Source: Natrialba hulunbeirensis JCM 10989 (GTDB taxonomy: Archaea; Halobacteriota; Halobacteria; Halobacteriales; Natrialbaceae). Taken from it: 64,000 nt of DNA. The position numbers and the translations under genes are program-made. The stretch spans positions 260,678 through 324,677 of the forward strand of contig NZ_AOIM01000035.1 in assembly GCF_000337575.1 (NCBI RefSeq). The letters run 5' to 3'. The notes below the pieces were generated by a model. That model did not search any database. It had not been told where the DNA came from and saw only the letters and a program-made list of their open reading frames with translations. Of this stretch, positions 53,257-62,516 are shown one piece after another (within the stretch, counting starts at the first letter, position 1; each line of letters starts with the position of its first letter).

Positions 53257-54930
53257 ATGACGGAAATGGGAACGCCGAAGCCGTCGGACGAGCTTCAGGA
53301 GCTGGCTGCACGTCGTCCACACCTGCGCGAGCACCTGAAGAAGTTCAGGCAGATTACGGGCGAATTCCCGGTGCTGATCGACGAACCCTCTGCGGAGTAC
53401 GAGACACCGCATCCGAACGTCCTCTATCCGGTCGGTGGCCCGATTTACAGTCACGTCTACGGCGACGTGGGAACGAAGATGCAGTACTTTGCGGTCGAGC
53501 CGACGCTGTCGGACGAAGAGCAGTCGGTGTTCTCGACGGTCAAAGACTCGCTGCTTCGCCGAAGTGCGACCAAGGTGGCACCCGAGAAGGACGCAGAGTA
53601 CAGCGACAGAATCGAGGAGTTGCTGAGTGAGACGACCCACATCAAGGGCAACGAGGTCGAGAACATCGTCGAGCGGCTCAAGGTCCGCTTCCATCCGGGT
53701 ATTCAGGAGATTCCACAGGAAACCTACGAGAATATCCGCTACCGGCTGAATCGAGACATCGTTGGCCTGGGACCACTCGAGCCGGTCATGCGCGACCCGG
53801 CGAACGAGGACATTCACGTGATCGGCCCCAACGAGTGTTACGTCGATCACGGCGTCTACGGGATGGTCGAGACGACGGTCGACTTCGGCACGCAAGACGA
53901 GTTCGACCGCTGGCTCTCGAACATGGGTGAGCGTATTGGGAATCCGATGACGGACGCGGAACCGATCGTCGACTCGACGCTGCCCGATGGCTCGCGTCTG
54001 AACGTGATCTACAGCGACGACGTGAGTGTGAAGGGGCCCTCCCTGACGATTCGTCAGGGCGACGAGGTGCCCCTGTCGGTCACCCAGATTACGAACTGGG
54101 GGACGCTCTCGCCCGAACTGGCGGCGTACCTCTGGCTCTGTCTGGAGAACGAGCGAACGGTGTTCGTCGTCGGCGAGACGGCATCCGGGAAGACGACGAC
54201 GCTGAACTCGATCATGTCGTTCATTCCGCGGGACTCGAAGATTTATACCGCGGAGGACACCGCCGAGGTGCTCCCGCCACACGACACCTGGCAGCAGCTA
54301 CTCACCCGTGAGAGTCGCAGCGAGGACAGCGCGGACGTCGACATGTTCAACCTGGTCGAGGCCGCGTTGCGTTCGCGTCCCGAGTACATCGTCGTGGGTG
54401 AGGTTCGTGGTGAGGAGGGTCGAATGGCGTTCCAGGCGGCCCAGACCGGCCACCCGGTCATGCTGACCTTCCACGCGAGCGACATCGTCTCGATGATCCA
54501 GCGATTCACCGGTGACCCGATCAACGTCCCCGAGACGTTCATGGACAACGCCGACGTGGCACTGTTCCAGAACCGCGTCAAGCAGGGCGACGACGTCCTG
54601 CGTCGTGTCACCTCAGTCCAGGAGATCGAGGGCTACTCCGAGCAGATGGACGGGGTCGTCACTCGACAGGTGTTCTACTGGGACCCCGTCGAGGACGAGA
54701 TCGTCTTCCAGGGGATGAACAACTCCTACGTGTTAGAAGAGCAGATCGCGACCCTGCTCGGCTACGCCGACACGCGCGATATCTACGACGACCTGCAGTT
54801 CCGCTCGGACATCATCGAACGGATGATCCAGGAGAACATTCTGGCCTACCACGAGGTAAACGACACTATCGATTCGTTCCAGCGCGACGGTGTCGAGGGC
54901 CTCCCGTTCCACGTGACGCGACCGGACTAA
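53257..54930 (+). CDS. arlI: Archaellum motor ATPase ArlI
   Basis: A 557-residue hexameric ATPase of the type II/IV secretion superfamily that powers both assembly and rotation of the archaellum. Walker A is GETASGKT (residues 306-313), the Asp box appears as DSKIYTAEDTAEVLPP, Walker B lies in RPEYIVVGEVRGEEGR and the His box in HPVMLTFHAS. The N-terminal domain includes the typical ArlI phrase DIHVIGPNECYVDHGVYGMV. Length fits the haloarchaeal form. It is co-directional with arlH and with cheF (78 bases downstream). Confidence 0.95.
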   Translation: MTEMGTPKPSDELQELAARRPHLREHLKKFRQITGEFPVLIDEPSAEYETPHPNVLYPVGGPIYSHVYGDVGTKMQYFAVEPTLSDEEQSVFSTVKDSLLRRSATKVAPEKDAEYSDRIEELLSETTHIKGNEVENIVERLKVRFHPGIQEIPQETYENIRYRLNRDIVGLGPLEPVMRDPANEDIHVIGPNECYVDHGVYGMVETTVDFGTQDEFDRWLSNMGERIGNPMTDAEPIVDSTLPDGSRLNVIYSDDVSVKGPSLTIRQGDEVPLSVTQITNWGTLSPELAAYLWLCLENERTVFVVGETASGKTTTLNSIMSFIPRDSKIYTAEDTAEVLPPHDTWQQLLTRESRSEDSADVDMFNLVEAALRSRPEYIVVGEVRGEEGRMAFQAAQTGHPVMLTFHASDIVSMIQRFTGDPINVPETFMDNADVALFQNRVKQGDDVLRRVTSVQEIEGYSEQMDGVVTRQVFYWDPVEDEIVFQGMNNSYVLEEQIATLLGYADTRDIYDDLQFRSDIIERMIQENILAYHEVNDTIDSFQRDGVEGLPFHVTRPD

Positions 54931-55008
54931 CGGTCTCCCGTCCACGATTTTGCCCATTCCGGCGAAAACGTGTAAAGAGCTAAGAGATTTCGACGAGAAG
55001 GACCTGTC

Positions 55009-55893
55009 ATGTCAGAAGACGTCGTTGCCGACTTTACCGGCCGGTTCTTCCGCAATCACGGAGAATCGCCGGGCACGCCCACGTCGGGACGAATCATCAT
55101 GACGAAACGCCGCCTGGTCCTCGCGACGAACGACGATAAGACGACAATTCCACTCTCGACGGTCATCGACGTCAACGTCGGAACCGTTCCCAGCCACGTC
55201 ACGCAGTTCTTCGACGATACGGTGACGATTGGCTACACCGACGACGGGCAGACCCGTAGCGCCGTCATCGAGAGTACGGGTGAAACCGTCGACACCTTCG
55301 TTGCAATTCTTTTTCGCTGTCTCCTCAACGGCCGCAAAGCCGCGGTCAAACACCCCGCACGCGTCGGTGGTCGCGTGAAGGATACGCCCGTCGTCCCCGG
55401 AAAGATCCGCATCAAAAACCGACGGATCGAGGTAACGACCAAGCGCGGAACCTTCAGCTTCGACGTCGAGACCGTGATGCGAATCCAGCGCTCGAACAAA
55501 CTCGGCGAGAGTGCCGACCGCGTCACGCTGGTCGTCAAGTACATCGACACGGACACCGACGCCGGTCTGACCAAGACGTCGCTCATCTCGCCCGCCAAGA
55601 GCCAGTACGTCAACCTGCTCGGGCGCTTCCTCCGACTCGAGTTCGACGAGCTGCGCGAGGAGGTCGCCGACATCGAACTGACGAATCCCGAAAAGCGCGT
55701 GCTGGTCGGGATTCACGCGACTGGTGGCGATATCGACTTTACGAATATGCTGGACGGTGACCCGGCGTACGTGACGAACGTCCTGAACTCGGTGCAGAAC
55801 AAGGACCTGGTACTCGAGAACGCCAGCGGTCTTTCGCTAACCTCGAAGGGACGAATTATCGTGAGCGAGCGGATCGAGGACGTGAACGCCTGA
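55009..55893 (+). CDS. cheF: CheF, chemotaxis adaptor to the archaellum (second copy)
   Basis: A 294-residue paralogue of the protein at 39536. It aligns across its length: VVADFTGRFFRNHGESPGTP at the start, a beta domain with GRIIMTKRRLVLATNDDKTT then IPLSTVI, and KHPARVGGRVKDTPVVPGKI at about residues 116-135. The C-terminal winged-helix-like part is NPEKRVLVGIHATGGDIDFT. Two CheF proteins also occur in H. salinarum, where both interact with CheY, CheC2 and CheD (established). Here they bracket the archaellum operons. Confidence 0.88.
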   Translation: MSEDVVADFTGRFFRNHGESPGTPTSGRIIMTKRRLVLATNDDKTTIPLSTVIDVNVGTVPSHVTQFFDDTVTIGYTDDGQTRSAVIESTGETVDTFVAILFRCLLNGRKAAVKHPARVGGRVKDTPVVPGKIRIKNRRIEVTTKRGTFSFDVETVMRIQRSNKLGESADRVTLVVKYIDTDTDAGLTKTSLISPAKSQYVNLLGRFLRLEFDELREEVADIELTNPEKRVLVGIHATGGDIDFTNMLDGDPAYVTNVLNSVQNKDLVLENASGLSLTSKGRIIVSERIEDVNA

Positions 55894-56101
55894 CCGCTTT
55901 GGCTGTGTGTTCGAGCGGTCTGCTGTGCTTTCTGGAGACGACATCGCTGGCGAATCGGTGTGGATTGCTGTGTACGCTGTGTATCGCTATGAATTGCTGT
56001 ATATTACTGTGTACGCTGTGTATCGCTGCGAATTAGCGCTATGGTACAAACACGAAGCTCCGACACGACTTGCTCGTCAAAAATCTGGCCTCGGGGTGTG
56101 A

Positions 56102-57319
56102 TTACTGGCGGTCGAACAGTTCCGCTGGATCGACGCTCGTGTTCTCGGAGTTCTCGATCAGGAGGTCTCCAAGCGCCTGCTTGAGTTCAGACCGTCGCGG
56201 TAGTGCGAGCATCTGGCAGGTGAACACCTGGTCGCTGTTGGTCTGGATGTTCGAGTCGAGCATGAACGCGTGATCGTCGGTTTCGGCCATCTTGGCCGTG
56301 ATCGGCGTCATGATCGACGAGCCGGTGTCGGCGACAAACTGCGGCGGCTCGTGTTTGATTTCGGCGTTCAGCACGTTTGCCCAGCCGTCGACGAAGCCGC
56401 TGGTCATGATGTTGCCGAGTTCCTTCAGTGCGCCCTGTTCGACGGAGCCCCACTGCTTGTCGGTCTCCATCGGGACGAGGGAGTCGACGACCGCCCGCCC
56501 GGACGGCTGATCGAACAGAATGACCAGGTTACCGCTGAACTTGCCGTCGAACGGCATGACGGTCCCAACGTAGCGCTTGTTGCCGACCTCCGCCGGAATA
56601 TCATCGATCGGAACCAGCGTCAGGCGGCTGATTTCGACCGTCGTATCGATGCCGGTCATCGACGTAATGTTCGCTGCGGCCTTCTCTGCGCCCTCTTTGG
56701 TCATGTCATTGAAGACCTTGAGCTTCTCCACCGAGACGATGTCGTCGGTCCGCGGCTCGAAGGCGCGCTCGAGTGAGCTCGATTCGGGGACGAGCAAGAT
56801 TCGGAAGTCGATCGGTTCGTTGACGCCTTCATCGGCCGCTTCGACGCGGCTTCGGAAGACGAACAGATAGTTGTCCTCGGTCGTCGCGGACTTTGGTAGC
56901 ACGTCGGTTCCAGTGCCCTGGATGTACGACGGCGGCGAACTCTTGATCTTCGCGTTCAGGTAGTTCGCCCAGCCGTCGACGAAGCCGCTCGACATGATGT
57001 TGCCGACCTCCTCGATGCTGCTCTTTTTCTTCTCTGGGTCGTCCGCCGGGACGAGTTTGTCCGTGATCGCTTTCCGTCCCTGTTCGTCGAACGCGAGGAC
57101 GACCTCGCCCGAGATTTCACCGGAGAGGTCGATGTTGACGCCGGCGAACTCGTTGCCGATGAACTCGTACTGGAGGTCCGAGGAGGACATGAGCGAGACG
57201 TTCGTCACCTGTACGCTCGTACTGATCCCCGTCAGTTGCGAGAGCGATTCAGCAGCTGATTGTGCGCCGTCGTGAGCGAGCTCCTGGTAGGTTTCGAGCT
57301 CGCGAATATCGATTTCCAT
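56102..57319 (-). CDS. cheC: CheC-type phosphatase with two CheC domains
   Basis: A 405-residue protein of two tandem CheC units. The active-site pattern ExxNIM...GWANxLN appears twice: EEVGNIMSSGFVDGWANYLN in the first half (about residues 102-121) and KELGNIMTSGFVDGWANVLN in the second (about 302-321). Each is followed by the PP pair some 10 residues on (SSPPSY, HEPPQF). Both domains therefore look catalytically intact. CheC removes phosphate from CheY-P and, with CheD, adapts the receptor array. It lies six bases after cheY on the same strand, one transcription unit. Confidence 0.92.
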   Translation of the reverse strand: MEIDIRELETYQELAHDGAQSAAESLSQLTGISTSVQVTNVSLMSSSDLQYEFIGNEFAGVNIDLSGEISGEVVLAFDEQGRKAITDKLVPADDPEKKKSSIEEVGNIMSSGFVDGWANYLNAKIKSSPPSYIQGTGTDVLPKSATTEDNYLFVFRSRVEAADEGVNEPIDFRILLVPESSSLERAFEPRTDDIVSVEKLKVFNDMTKEGAEKAAANITSMTGIDTTVEISRLTLVPIDDIPAEVGNKRYVGTVMPFDGKFSGNLVILFDQPSGRAVVDSLVPMETDKQWGSVEQGALKELGNIMTSGFVDGWANVLNAEIKHEPPQFVADTGSSIMTPITAKMAETDDHAFMLDSNIQTNSDQVFTCQMLALPRRSELKQALGDLLIENSENTSVDPAELFDRQ

Positions 57320-57325
57320 GGCGGA

Positions 57326-57682
57326 TTACCCGGCCGCGATGCTGTTGAGTTCCTCGAGGACGCTCTCCTTCTGGAACGGTTTCGTGATGTAGCCCTCGGC
57401 ACCGGCCTTGATCGAGTCTTTCATCTGCTCGGCCTGCTCGACACTGGTGCACATGACGACCTTTGCGCTCGGATCCATATCCGTAATTTCGTCGGTCGCC
57501 TCGATGCCGTCTTTGATCGGCATCACGATGTCCATGAAGACGATGTCCGGCTGTTCTTCCTGATAGAGTTCGACGGCCTCGACCCCGTTTTCGGCCTCAC
57601 CGACGATGGTGTGGTCTTCTTCCAAAATTTCACGGAGAAGATCCCGCATGAAGCCGGAGTCGTCCGTGATCAGCACATCCAT
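57326..57682 (-). CDS. cheY: CheY, chemotaxis response regulator
   Basis: A 118-residue single-domain receiver. All key residues are present: Asp7/Asp8 (ITDDSGF), the phospho-acceptor Asp51 (VFMDIVMP), Thr79 (VMCTSVEQ) and Lys101 (YITKPFQ). CheY-P carries the signal from CheA to the archaellum switch through CheF. The box A (TTATTAAGT on the minus strand, near 57703-57712) lies about 25 bases upstream, so the transcript is nearly leaderless and runs on into cheC. Confidence 0.95.
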   Translation of the reverse strand: MDVLITDDSGFMRDLLREILEEDHTIVGEAENGVEAVELYQEEQPDIVFMDIVMPIKDGIEATDEITDMDPSAKVVMCTSVEQAEQMKDSIKAGAEGYITKPFQKESVLEELNSIAAG

Positions 57683-57702
57683 GACCGAGTCAATACACGC
57701 AG

Positions 57703-57714
57703 ATTACTTAATAA
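57703..57714 (-). promoter_or_regulatory. Box A promoter of cheY-cheC
   Basis: ATTATTAAGTAA on the minus strand is centred about 26 bases upstream of the cheY ATG. The remaining sequence from 57715 to 58215 has no convincing gene; a degenerate relative of the MITE end (GTGGTGGCTACTACG) lies near 57811-57827. Confidence 0.5.
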
Positions 57715-58215
57715 TATTGACCAAGATGGTGACACTCGACCGACTGGAATCCACTGACGGCGTGGCGGTCTCCGAACCGCGTCTGCCGTGTGAGCAGGTG
57801 TGTGGTGACTTGTGGTGGCTACTACGGATGATGGCTGTGGCCGACGAGAGACGGCGGGAGACGGCCAGAAACGGTCGGGGACGACCAGTGGTGACGGGAA
57901 AAGCTGACCAGCGACCAGTAGACCAGCACCCGATCTGATAGCATTCCGAGACCGTTTACAGCCCAAAACCGTCTCCAGAGCGTCTCTAACTGGACTCTTG
58001 AATACCAGCCGAACCAAGAATCGGCCACAAGCTTTACAACCGTATGGGCATAAATCGGTTTCAAATCTGATAATACAGCCGGTGTGTTCGTTAGTACATC
58101 AGCGGGGGGTCCAAAACAAACAGTCTCGTCGGTGAGCACACTGCATCCGTTCGGTATCGGCGACTCACAGTAGGTCCACACCCCGACAGAAACGCCGGTT
58201 GAATCACGCGGTCAC

Positions 58216-58299
58216 CTATAGTAGCCACTGCAAGTCAATGCACACCTGATCGCACGACACTGTGCGATCAGTGTGTAAATAGTTGCAGTTGTTACTATA
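58216..58299. mobile_element. MITE-like palindromic element, copy 3 (inverted)
   Basis: The 84-base element CTATAGTAGCCACTGCAAGT...AGTTGCAGTTGTTACTATA is the reverse complement form of copies 1 and 2; its two halves pair almost fully around TGATCGCACGACACTGTGCGATCA. It lies between cheY and cheR in non-coding DNA. Confidence 0.82.
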
Positions 58300-58373
58300 C
58301 GACCGCACACCAATCTGTTCTCAGTCGTCGATCAGCACACGACTCAGTCCCGACAGCGAACGCGTTCCGTCAC

Positions 58374-59183
58374 TCACGTCCGTCGATAGATTCGATGGCG
58401 GTTGTCCGTCGCCTCGAACGTCGACTTCAACGACGGCGGAATTGTTTCGCTCTTCCCAATCACCAGATAGCCGTCCTCCTGCAGAGAGTTGGCAATCGTT
58501 TCGAGCATCGATCGCTTGTACTCCGTATCGATATAGATGAACAGATTTCGGCACGTCACCAGATTGAAGCCGGACTTCGACGCCCCGCTGATCAGATCGT
58601 GGCGCTCGAAGCTCACCGGTCGCTTGACTCGGTCGCGCACGCGATAGACTCCCTCCTCTCGGTCGTGGTCGACGTACTGCTCGTAGTTCGAGAGGTACTC
58701 GAGTTCCCCGCCGAGATCGGTCGTTCGTGACTCCTCGTAGACGCCGTCGCGGGCGACTGCGAGGGCGTCCTCGCTGATGTCGGTGGCGACGATGTCGACG
58801 GCGGATTCGTCGATCTGGGGGTCGGCATGGATGAGCATCGAGAGCGAGTAGGGTTCGCGGCCGTCAGCGCAGGCGGCACTCCAGATCGAGACCTGGCGTT
58901 CGCGTGCGGAGAGGGTGCGAAGGACATCGCGGATGCCGTCCCAGACTTCGGGGTTGCGAAAGAAGCCGGTGACGTTGATGCTCATCGAGTCGAGCAGGGC
59001 CGCTTGCTCGTCGGGGTCGGTTCGAAGCTGATCGAAGTAGTCGTCGTAGTCGTCGCACTTCGTTCGGCGAAGCCGGGCCGTGACTCGTCGGTCGAGGTAG
59101 CTATCGTTGTAGTGGCTGGTCGAGAATCCAAGTTCGGTTTCCATATAGTCGAGGAGAGCGCGGAACGAGTCATCGGCGGGCAC
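58374..59183 (-). CDS. cheR: CheR, chemoreceptor protein-glutamate methyltransferase
   Basis: A 269-residue enzyme that methylates Glu residues of transducers using SAM, for adaptation. The N-terminal helical domain (LDYMETELGFSTSHYNDSYL then DRRVTARLRR) docks on the receptor. The methyltransferase core holds SIWSAACADGREPYSLSML (SAM loop), then DIVATDISEDALAVARDGVY and FNLVTCRNLFIYIDTEYKRS (about residues 189-208). The GTG at 59183 (MPADDSFRALL) is chosen over a TTG at 59195 because the box A (TTATTATTG near 59211-59219) then sits about 32 bases upstream and no ATG is available. Confidence 0.92.
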   Translation of the reverse strand: MPADDSFRALLDYMETELGFSTSHYNDSYLDRRVTARLRRTKCDDYDDYFDQLRTDPDEQAALLDSMSINVTGFFRNPEVWDGIRDVLRTLSARERQVSIWSAACADGREPYSLSMLIHADPQIDESAVDIVATDISEDALAVARDGVYEESRTTDLGGELEYLSNYEQYVDHDREEGVYRVRDRVKRPVSFERHDLISGASKSGFNLVTCRNLFIYIDTEYKRSMLETIANSLQEDGYLVIGKSETIPPSLKSTFEATDNRHRIYRRT

Positions 59184-59570
59184 GGTTATACACAACTTTC
59201 AGATTCCGTGCAATAATAACCTTACGACACTGTGTAGCTCTCTTACACCTCTGTAGTAGTTGATCTGCATATGTTTTTATTGTTATGTGTGTGGCCAAGC
59301 GCGGGAAAATCACAGGCGGGCTCCGGGTCGAAACGAACGAGACGCTGTTCACGCTGAAAAACCGGCCAAGAAGTGTAGATTCACAAATCATTATGTGTGT
59401 TGACAAACCATCACAACCGGGTGGGTCTCTCTGACAGAACTCAGTAATTCGCGACGGAGTCGACGAGACGGACGGTGGTATCGGGTCGACAACACAGACC
59501 GACAGCCGACGCTCGATGGGTGGGCACAGCGACAACACGCAGCCGGCTATCTCCCCTCGGTGATCCACCG

Positions 59571-60317
59571 ATGATCGCGAGCGAGCCGATTCTCGCGGGC
59601 TCGGGGATACTGTTACTCCTCGGGGCCGGTGGCTTCACACTCGGCACACGGCGGTTGCCAGCGACCACACGGCAGTTTGGCTACGCGGTTGCACTCGCCT
59701 GTGCCGGCATGGGGGCCGCATACCTGCTTATGGCTGCAGACGCGCTGACAGTCGCAACCTCCGGCCGCGAGGAATCGGCCGCTCGATTCCTGGGGTACAC
59801 GGTCGTGATGACGACCAGTAGTCTCGTCATCGGTGCGCTCGCAGGCGCGCGACGGCGACAGACACTCCTCCTCGTGGGCGGGAATCTGGTCGCAGTCTGG
59901 GGAACGCTCGGCAGTTGGGTCCTGAGTGGGACAGGAGAACTGCTCGCCACCGGGCTTATCCTCGGTTCGTTCCTCGGCGTCACGGTCCTCCTGCTCGGAC
60001 CCATGGCACGCACAGCCAGCACGGTTCACGCCGAGCGAACGCTCCTCTACGGCAAACTCAGGAACCTGCTGTTGCTCGTCTGGGCCAGTCTCATCGTTCT
60101 CGGAGCGATCTCCGAACAGACACTCGGCCTCACCGATGCTGTCGTCGGCCAGCTCGCCGCAACCTACGTGGATCTCGTCTTCCTGTTCGGATTCGGGTTC
60201 CTCCTCGTGCGAAACACCACGGCACTCGAGTCCACCGGGCGGCTCGTCTCGTGGGGCGCGGTTAAGGGTGGGTCGAGTACGGACGACTCGAGTACGGGGC
60301 ACTCGAGTGGAGACTGA
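59571..60317 (+). CDS. Seven-helix sensory-rhodopsin-II-like protein lacking the retinal lysine (opsin-like 1)
   Basis: A 248-residue protein with seven membrane helices. It aligns without gaps to sensory rhodopsin II as I remember the Natronomonas protein: ATTRQFGYAVALACAGMGAA and then YLLMAADALT in helix B, ARFLGY (71-76) in helix C, RTLLYGKLRNLLLLVW (156-171) at the start of helix F, and YVDLVFLFGFGFLLVR (199-214) in helix G. Arg72, Tyr160, Tyr199 and Asp201 are kept. The retinal Lys205 is Leu, the counter-ion Asp75 is Gly, Trp76 is Tyr and Tyr174 is Leu, so it cannot bind retinal as a Schiff base. A transducer gene follows. The ATG 59571 fits the family N-terminus. Confidence 0.8.
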   Translation: MIASEPILAGSGILLLLGAGGFTLGTRRLPATTRQFGYAVALACAGMGAAYLLMAADALTVATSGREESAARFLGYTVVMTTSSLVIGALAGARRRQTLLLVGGNLVAVWGTLGSWVLSGTGELLATGLILGSFLGVTVLLLGPMARTASTVHAERTLLYGKLRNLLLLVWASLIVLGAISEQTLGLTDAVVGQLAATYVDLVFLFGFGFLLVRNTTALESTGRLVSWGAVKGGSSTDDSSTGHSSGD

Positions 60318-60568
60318 TCGACTGTGAGTGGAACTGGGGCACAGACGCCTGGCTCGAATGCAGTAGAAGTAGAGAGCAACTGAGGAGTGACTGAGTGTGG
60401 AATCGGTGCGGTCGTGAATCGGTGTGAGTGCGTGTAGGACAGTCGGCAGCTGTGATGATGCTCGTCGTGATATGGGGTGACCGATTTGTGTGGCATGGGA
60501 TGCGTAAGTGGTGTCACATGGAGTGAGCTACCGTGGTGGCAATAACGATTATGTGGGGGTAGTGAGAT

Positions 60569-60620
60569 GTCTACTCTAAGGCGGGAGTCTGTGTGTTGAC
60601 TGAGTAGACGCACTGACTCC
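60569..60620 (+). other. Interleaved inverted repeats (possible pseudoknot) before the transducer gene
   Basis: GTCTACTC (60569-60576) pairs with GAGTAGAC (60602-60609), and GGAGTC (60584-60589) pairs with GACTCC (60615-60620). The two pairs are interleaved, as in an H-type pseudoknot, and end 26 bases before the transducer ATG. Each arm could equally be half of a protein-binding site. The rest of 60318-60646 shows no gene. Confidence 0.4.
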
Positions 60621-60646
60621 AGCGGTATGAGAAGGGAGACCACGGG

Positions 60647-62284
60647 ATGCAACTCGATTCACTACTACCAGCACGGATTCGTCGCCAGTACAGTCTCAAG
60701 ATAGCCGGTGCGCTCGGTTTCGTCGCCGTCGTGACGATCGGATTCGGTGTGTTGTTCGGACTGCACATCGTCAACGGCCCGACCGAGGGACTGCAGGAAC
60801 GCGCCATTGCCGGACTGACCGGCCTGCTCGTTATTTTCTCAGTCAATCTCGGACTCGTCGGGATCGTTCTCGGCGGCAACGTCGCCCTGTCGCTGCGCCA
60901 ACTCGGCGAGCGAACCGAGCAGATCGGCGACGGCGAGTTCGACGTCGACCTCGAAACCAATCGGGCCGACGAGATCGGCCAGCTCTACGACTCAGTCGGT
61001 GCGATGCGCGACTCACTCGAGACGACACTCGAGGAGGTCGAGGCCGAACAGGAACGCGCCGAGACGGCCCAGCAGGAAGCCGAAGAGCAGGCAGCCCAGC
61101 TCGAAGAAGAGCGCGAACGGATTCAGGACCTCCAGCATCAGGCCGAACAGCAGAATCAGGAGCTCGTCGCCGAAGCCCAGCGCTTCTCGGACGTGATGGA
61201 CGAGTGTGCTGCCGGCGACCTCAGTCGGCGACTCGATCCGCAGACGGACGACGAGGCGATGCAGGCGATCGCGAACTCGTTCAACCGGATGCTCGATCGC
61301 ATCGGCGACGTGGTCGCCGAGGTCCAGGACGCGAGCGAGACGGTCGACGAGATGTCCGGCGACCTGCAGGGTTCGAGCCAGCAGATCCGCGCAGCCAGCC
61401 AGGAAGTCGCCGAGTCGGTCCAGGAGATCGCAGACGGTGCGACGAGCCAAACCGAAGACCTCGAACTCGCCGCCAGCGAGGTCAGCGACCTTTCTGCGGC
61501 CACTGAGGAAGTCGCGGCGACGACCTCCGAGATCGCAACCCAGTCCGAAGGGATGGCGACGCTCGCAGACGACGGCCAAGACGCAGCAGCCGACGCCGCA
61601 CAGAACATCGACCAGCTCGTCGAGGCGACCGAAACCGTCGTCGAAACAGTTGAGGAACTCAACGAGGAAGCCGCCCAGATCGGCGAAGTGATCTCACTCA
61701 TCGACGACATCGCCGACCAGACGAACCTGCTCGCACTCAACGCGAACGTCGAAGCCGCCCGCGCCGACGAGAGCGGTGACGGCTTCGCAGTCGTCGCGAA
61801 CGAGATCAAATCGCTCGCCGAGGAAACCATGGACGCCGTCGACGAAATCGAAGGCACACTCGAGTCCATCCGTGATCGGACGGGGACGACCGCAGAGGAG
61901 ATCACGATGGTCGACTCGAATATCAAGACGACGGCGACCCGCGTCGAGGAGTTACAGACCCAACTCGAGACGATCAGTTCCGAGGCGGACCAGATGGACG
62001 CGAGTATTCAGGAGATTACGCAGACTGCGGACGACCAGGCCAGTTCAGCACAGGAGCTTGCGACGATCGTCGACGACGTGACGAGCGTGTCGGCGGAGAC
62101 GAGCAGCCAGGCCGAGCAGGTCGCAGCAGCCTCCGAGGAGACGACGGCGACGACGGAGAGTGTCTCGACGATGGCGGGCGATCTGGACGAGCAGGCCCAG
62201 CGGCTCAACGAGCTGATGGAGACGTTTACGATCGATCGCCAGCAGTCTCAGATGGCGACTCCGGCTGGAGCCGGCGACGACTAA
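60647..62284 (+). CDS. HtrII-like transducer (methyl-accepting taxis protein) between the two opsin-like genes
   Basis: A 545-residue transducer. Two membrane helices (about residues 17-43 and 53-75) are joined by a loop of only some ten residues, too short for a ligand domain. The second helix, [20 protein letters not shown], and the HAMP part [20 protein letters not shown] match Natronomonas HtrII as I remember it; the Asn that contacts SRII Tyr199 is kept as Asn67. A coiled coil, a second HAMP ([20 protein letters not shown]) and the signalling tip ([20 protein letters not shown], about 351-370) follow, so coupling to CheA/CheW should work. Likely methylation sites flank the tip. Confidence 0.88.
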   Translation: MQLDSLLPARIRRQYSLKIAGALGFVAVVTIGFGVLFGLHIVNGPTEGLQERAIAGLTGLLVIFSVNLGLVGIVLGGNVALSLRQLGERTEQIGDGEFDVDLETNRADEIGQLYDSVGAMRDSLETTLEEVEAEQERAETAQQEAEEQAAQLEEERERIQDLQHQAEQQNQELVAEAQRFSDVMDECAAGDLSRRLDPQTDDEAMQAIANSFNRMLDRIGDVVAEVQDASETVDEMSGDLQGSSQQIRAASQEVAESVQEIADGATSQTEDLELAASEVSDLSAATEEVAATTSEIATQSEGMATLADDGQDAAADAAQNIDQLVEATETVVETVEELNEEAAQIGEVISLIDDIADQTNLLALNANVEAARADESGDGFAVVANEIKSLAEETMDAVDEIEGTLESIRDRTGTTAEEITMVDSNIKTTATRVEELQTQLETISSEADQMDASIQEITQTADDQASSAQELATIVDDVTSVSAETSSQAEQVAAASEETTATTESVSTMAGDLDEQAQRLNELMETFTIDRQQSQMATPAGAGDD

Positions 62285-62340
62285 CACTGGCGTAGATAGC
62301 GGTTCTGGAGTGGCTTTCCTACCGTATAATTCGGCAAATA

Positions 62341-62515
62341 GCTGTTGACGATTCGACGGTAGGACGACGGGATCACGACAACATCACGACTACGACGCTA
62401 CGACGATACCACGACTACAGCAGTACGACGACGCTACGGCGATACCACGACACCACCACGACGACGCTACGACGATACGACGACAACACCACGACTACGA
62501 CACTACTACCACTAC
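62341..62515. repeat. Low-complexity CGACGACTACGACG-type repeat before opsin-like 2
   Basis: Imperfect units of about 13-16 bases such as CACGACTACGACGCTACGACG and ATACCACGAC fill the gap between the transducer stop and the ATG at 62517. No TATA-like box is visible in it, so opsin-like 2 is probably transcribed from the transducer promoter. Slippage here could vary the spacing. Confidence 0.7.
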
Positions 62516-62516
62516 A

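Noticed and set aside
53239..54282. Minus-strand open frame opposite arlI
   Set aside because: It is the antisense of the ArlI ATPase and contains only Arg/Val/Asp/His-rich text typical of antisense frames.
57822..58181. A 119-codon minus-strand frame between cheY and cheR
   Set aside because: It has poor codon bias, many Cys/Trp/His in no known pattern, and no plausible promoter; the region looks intergenic with MITE fragments.
62341..62515. Possible CRISPR or iteron array before opsin-like 2
   Set aside because: The CGACGACTACGACG units vary in length and have no spacers or AT-rich unwinding region.
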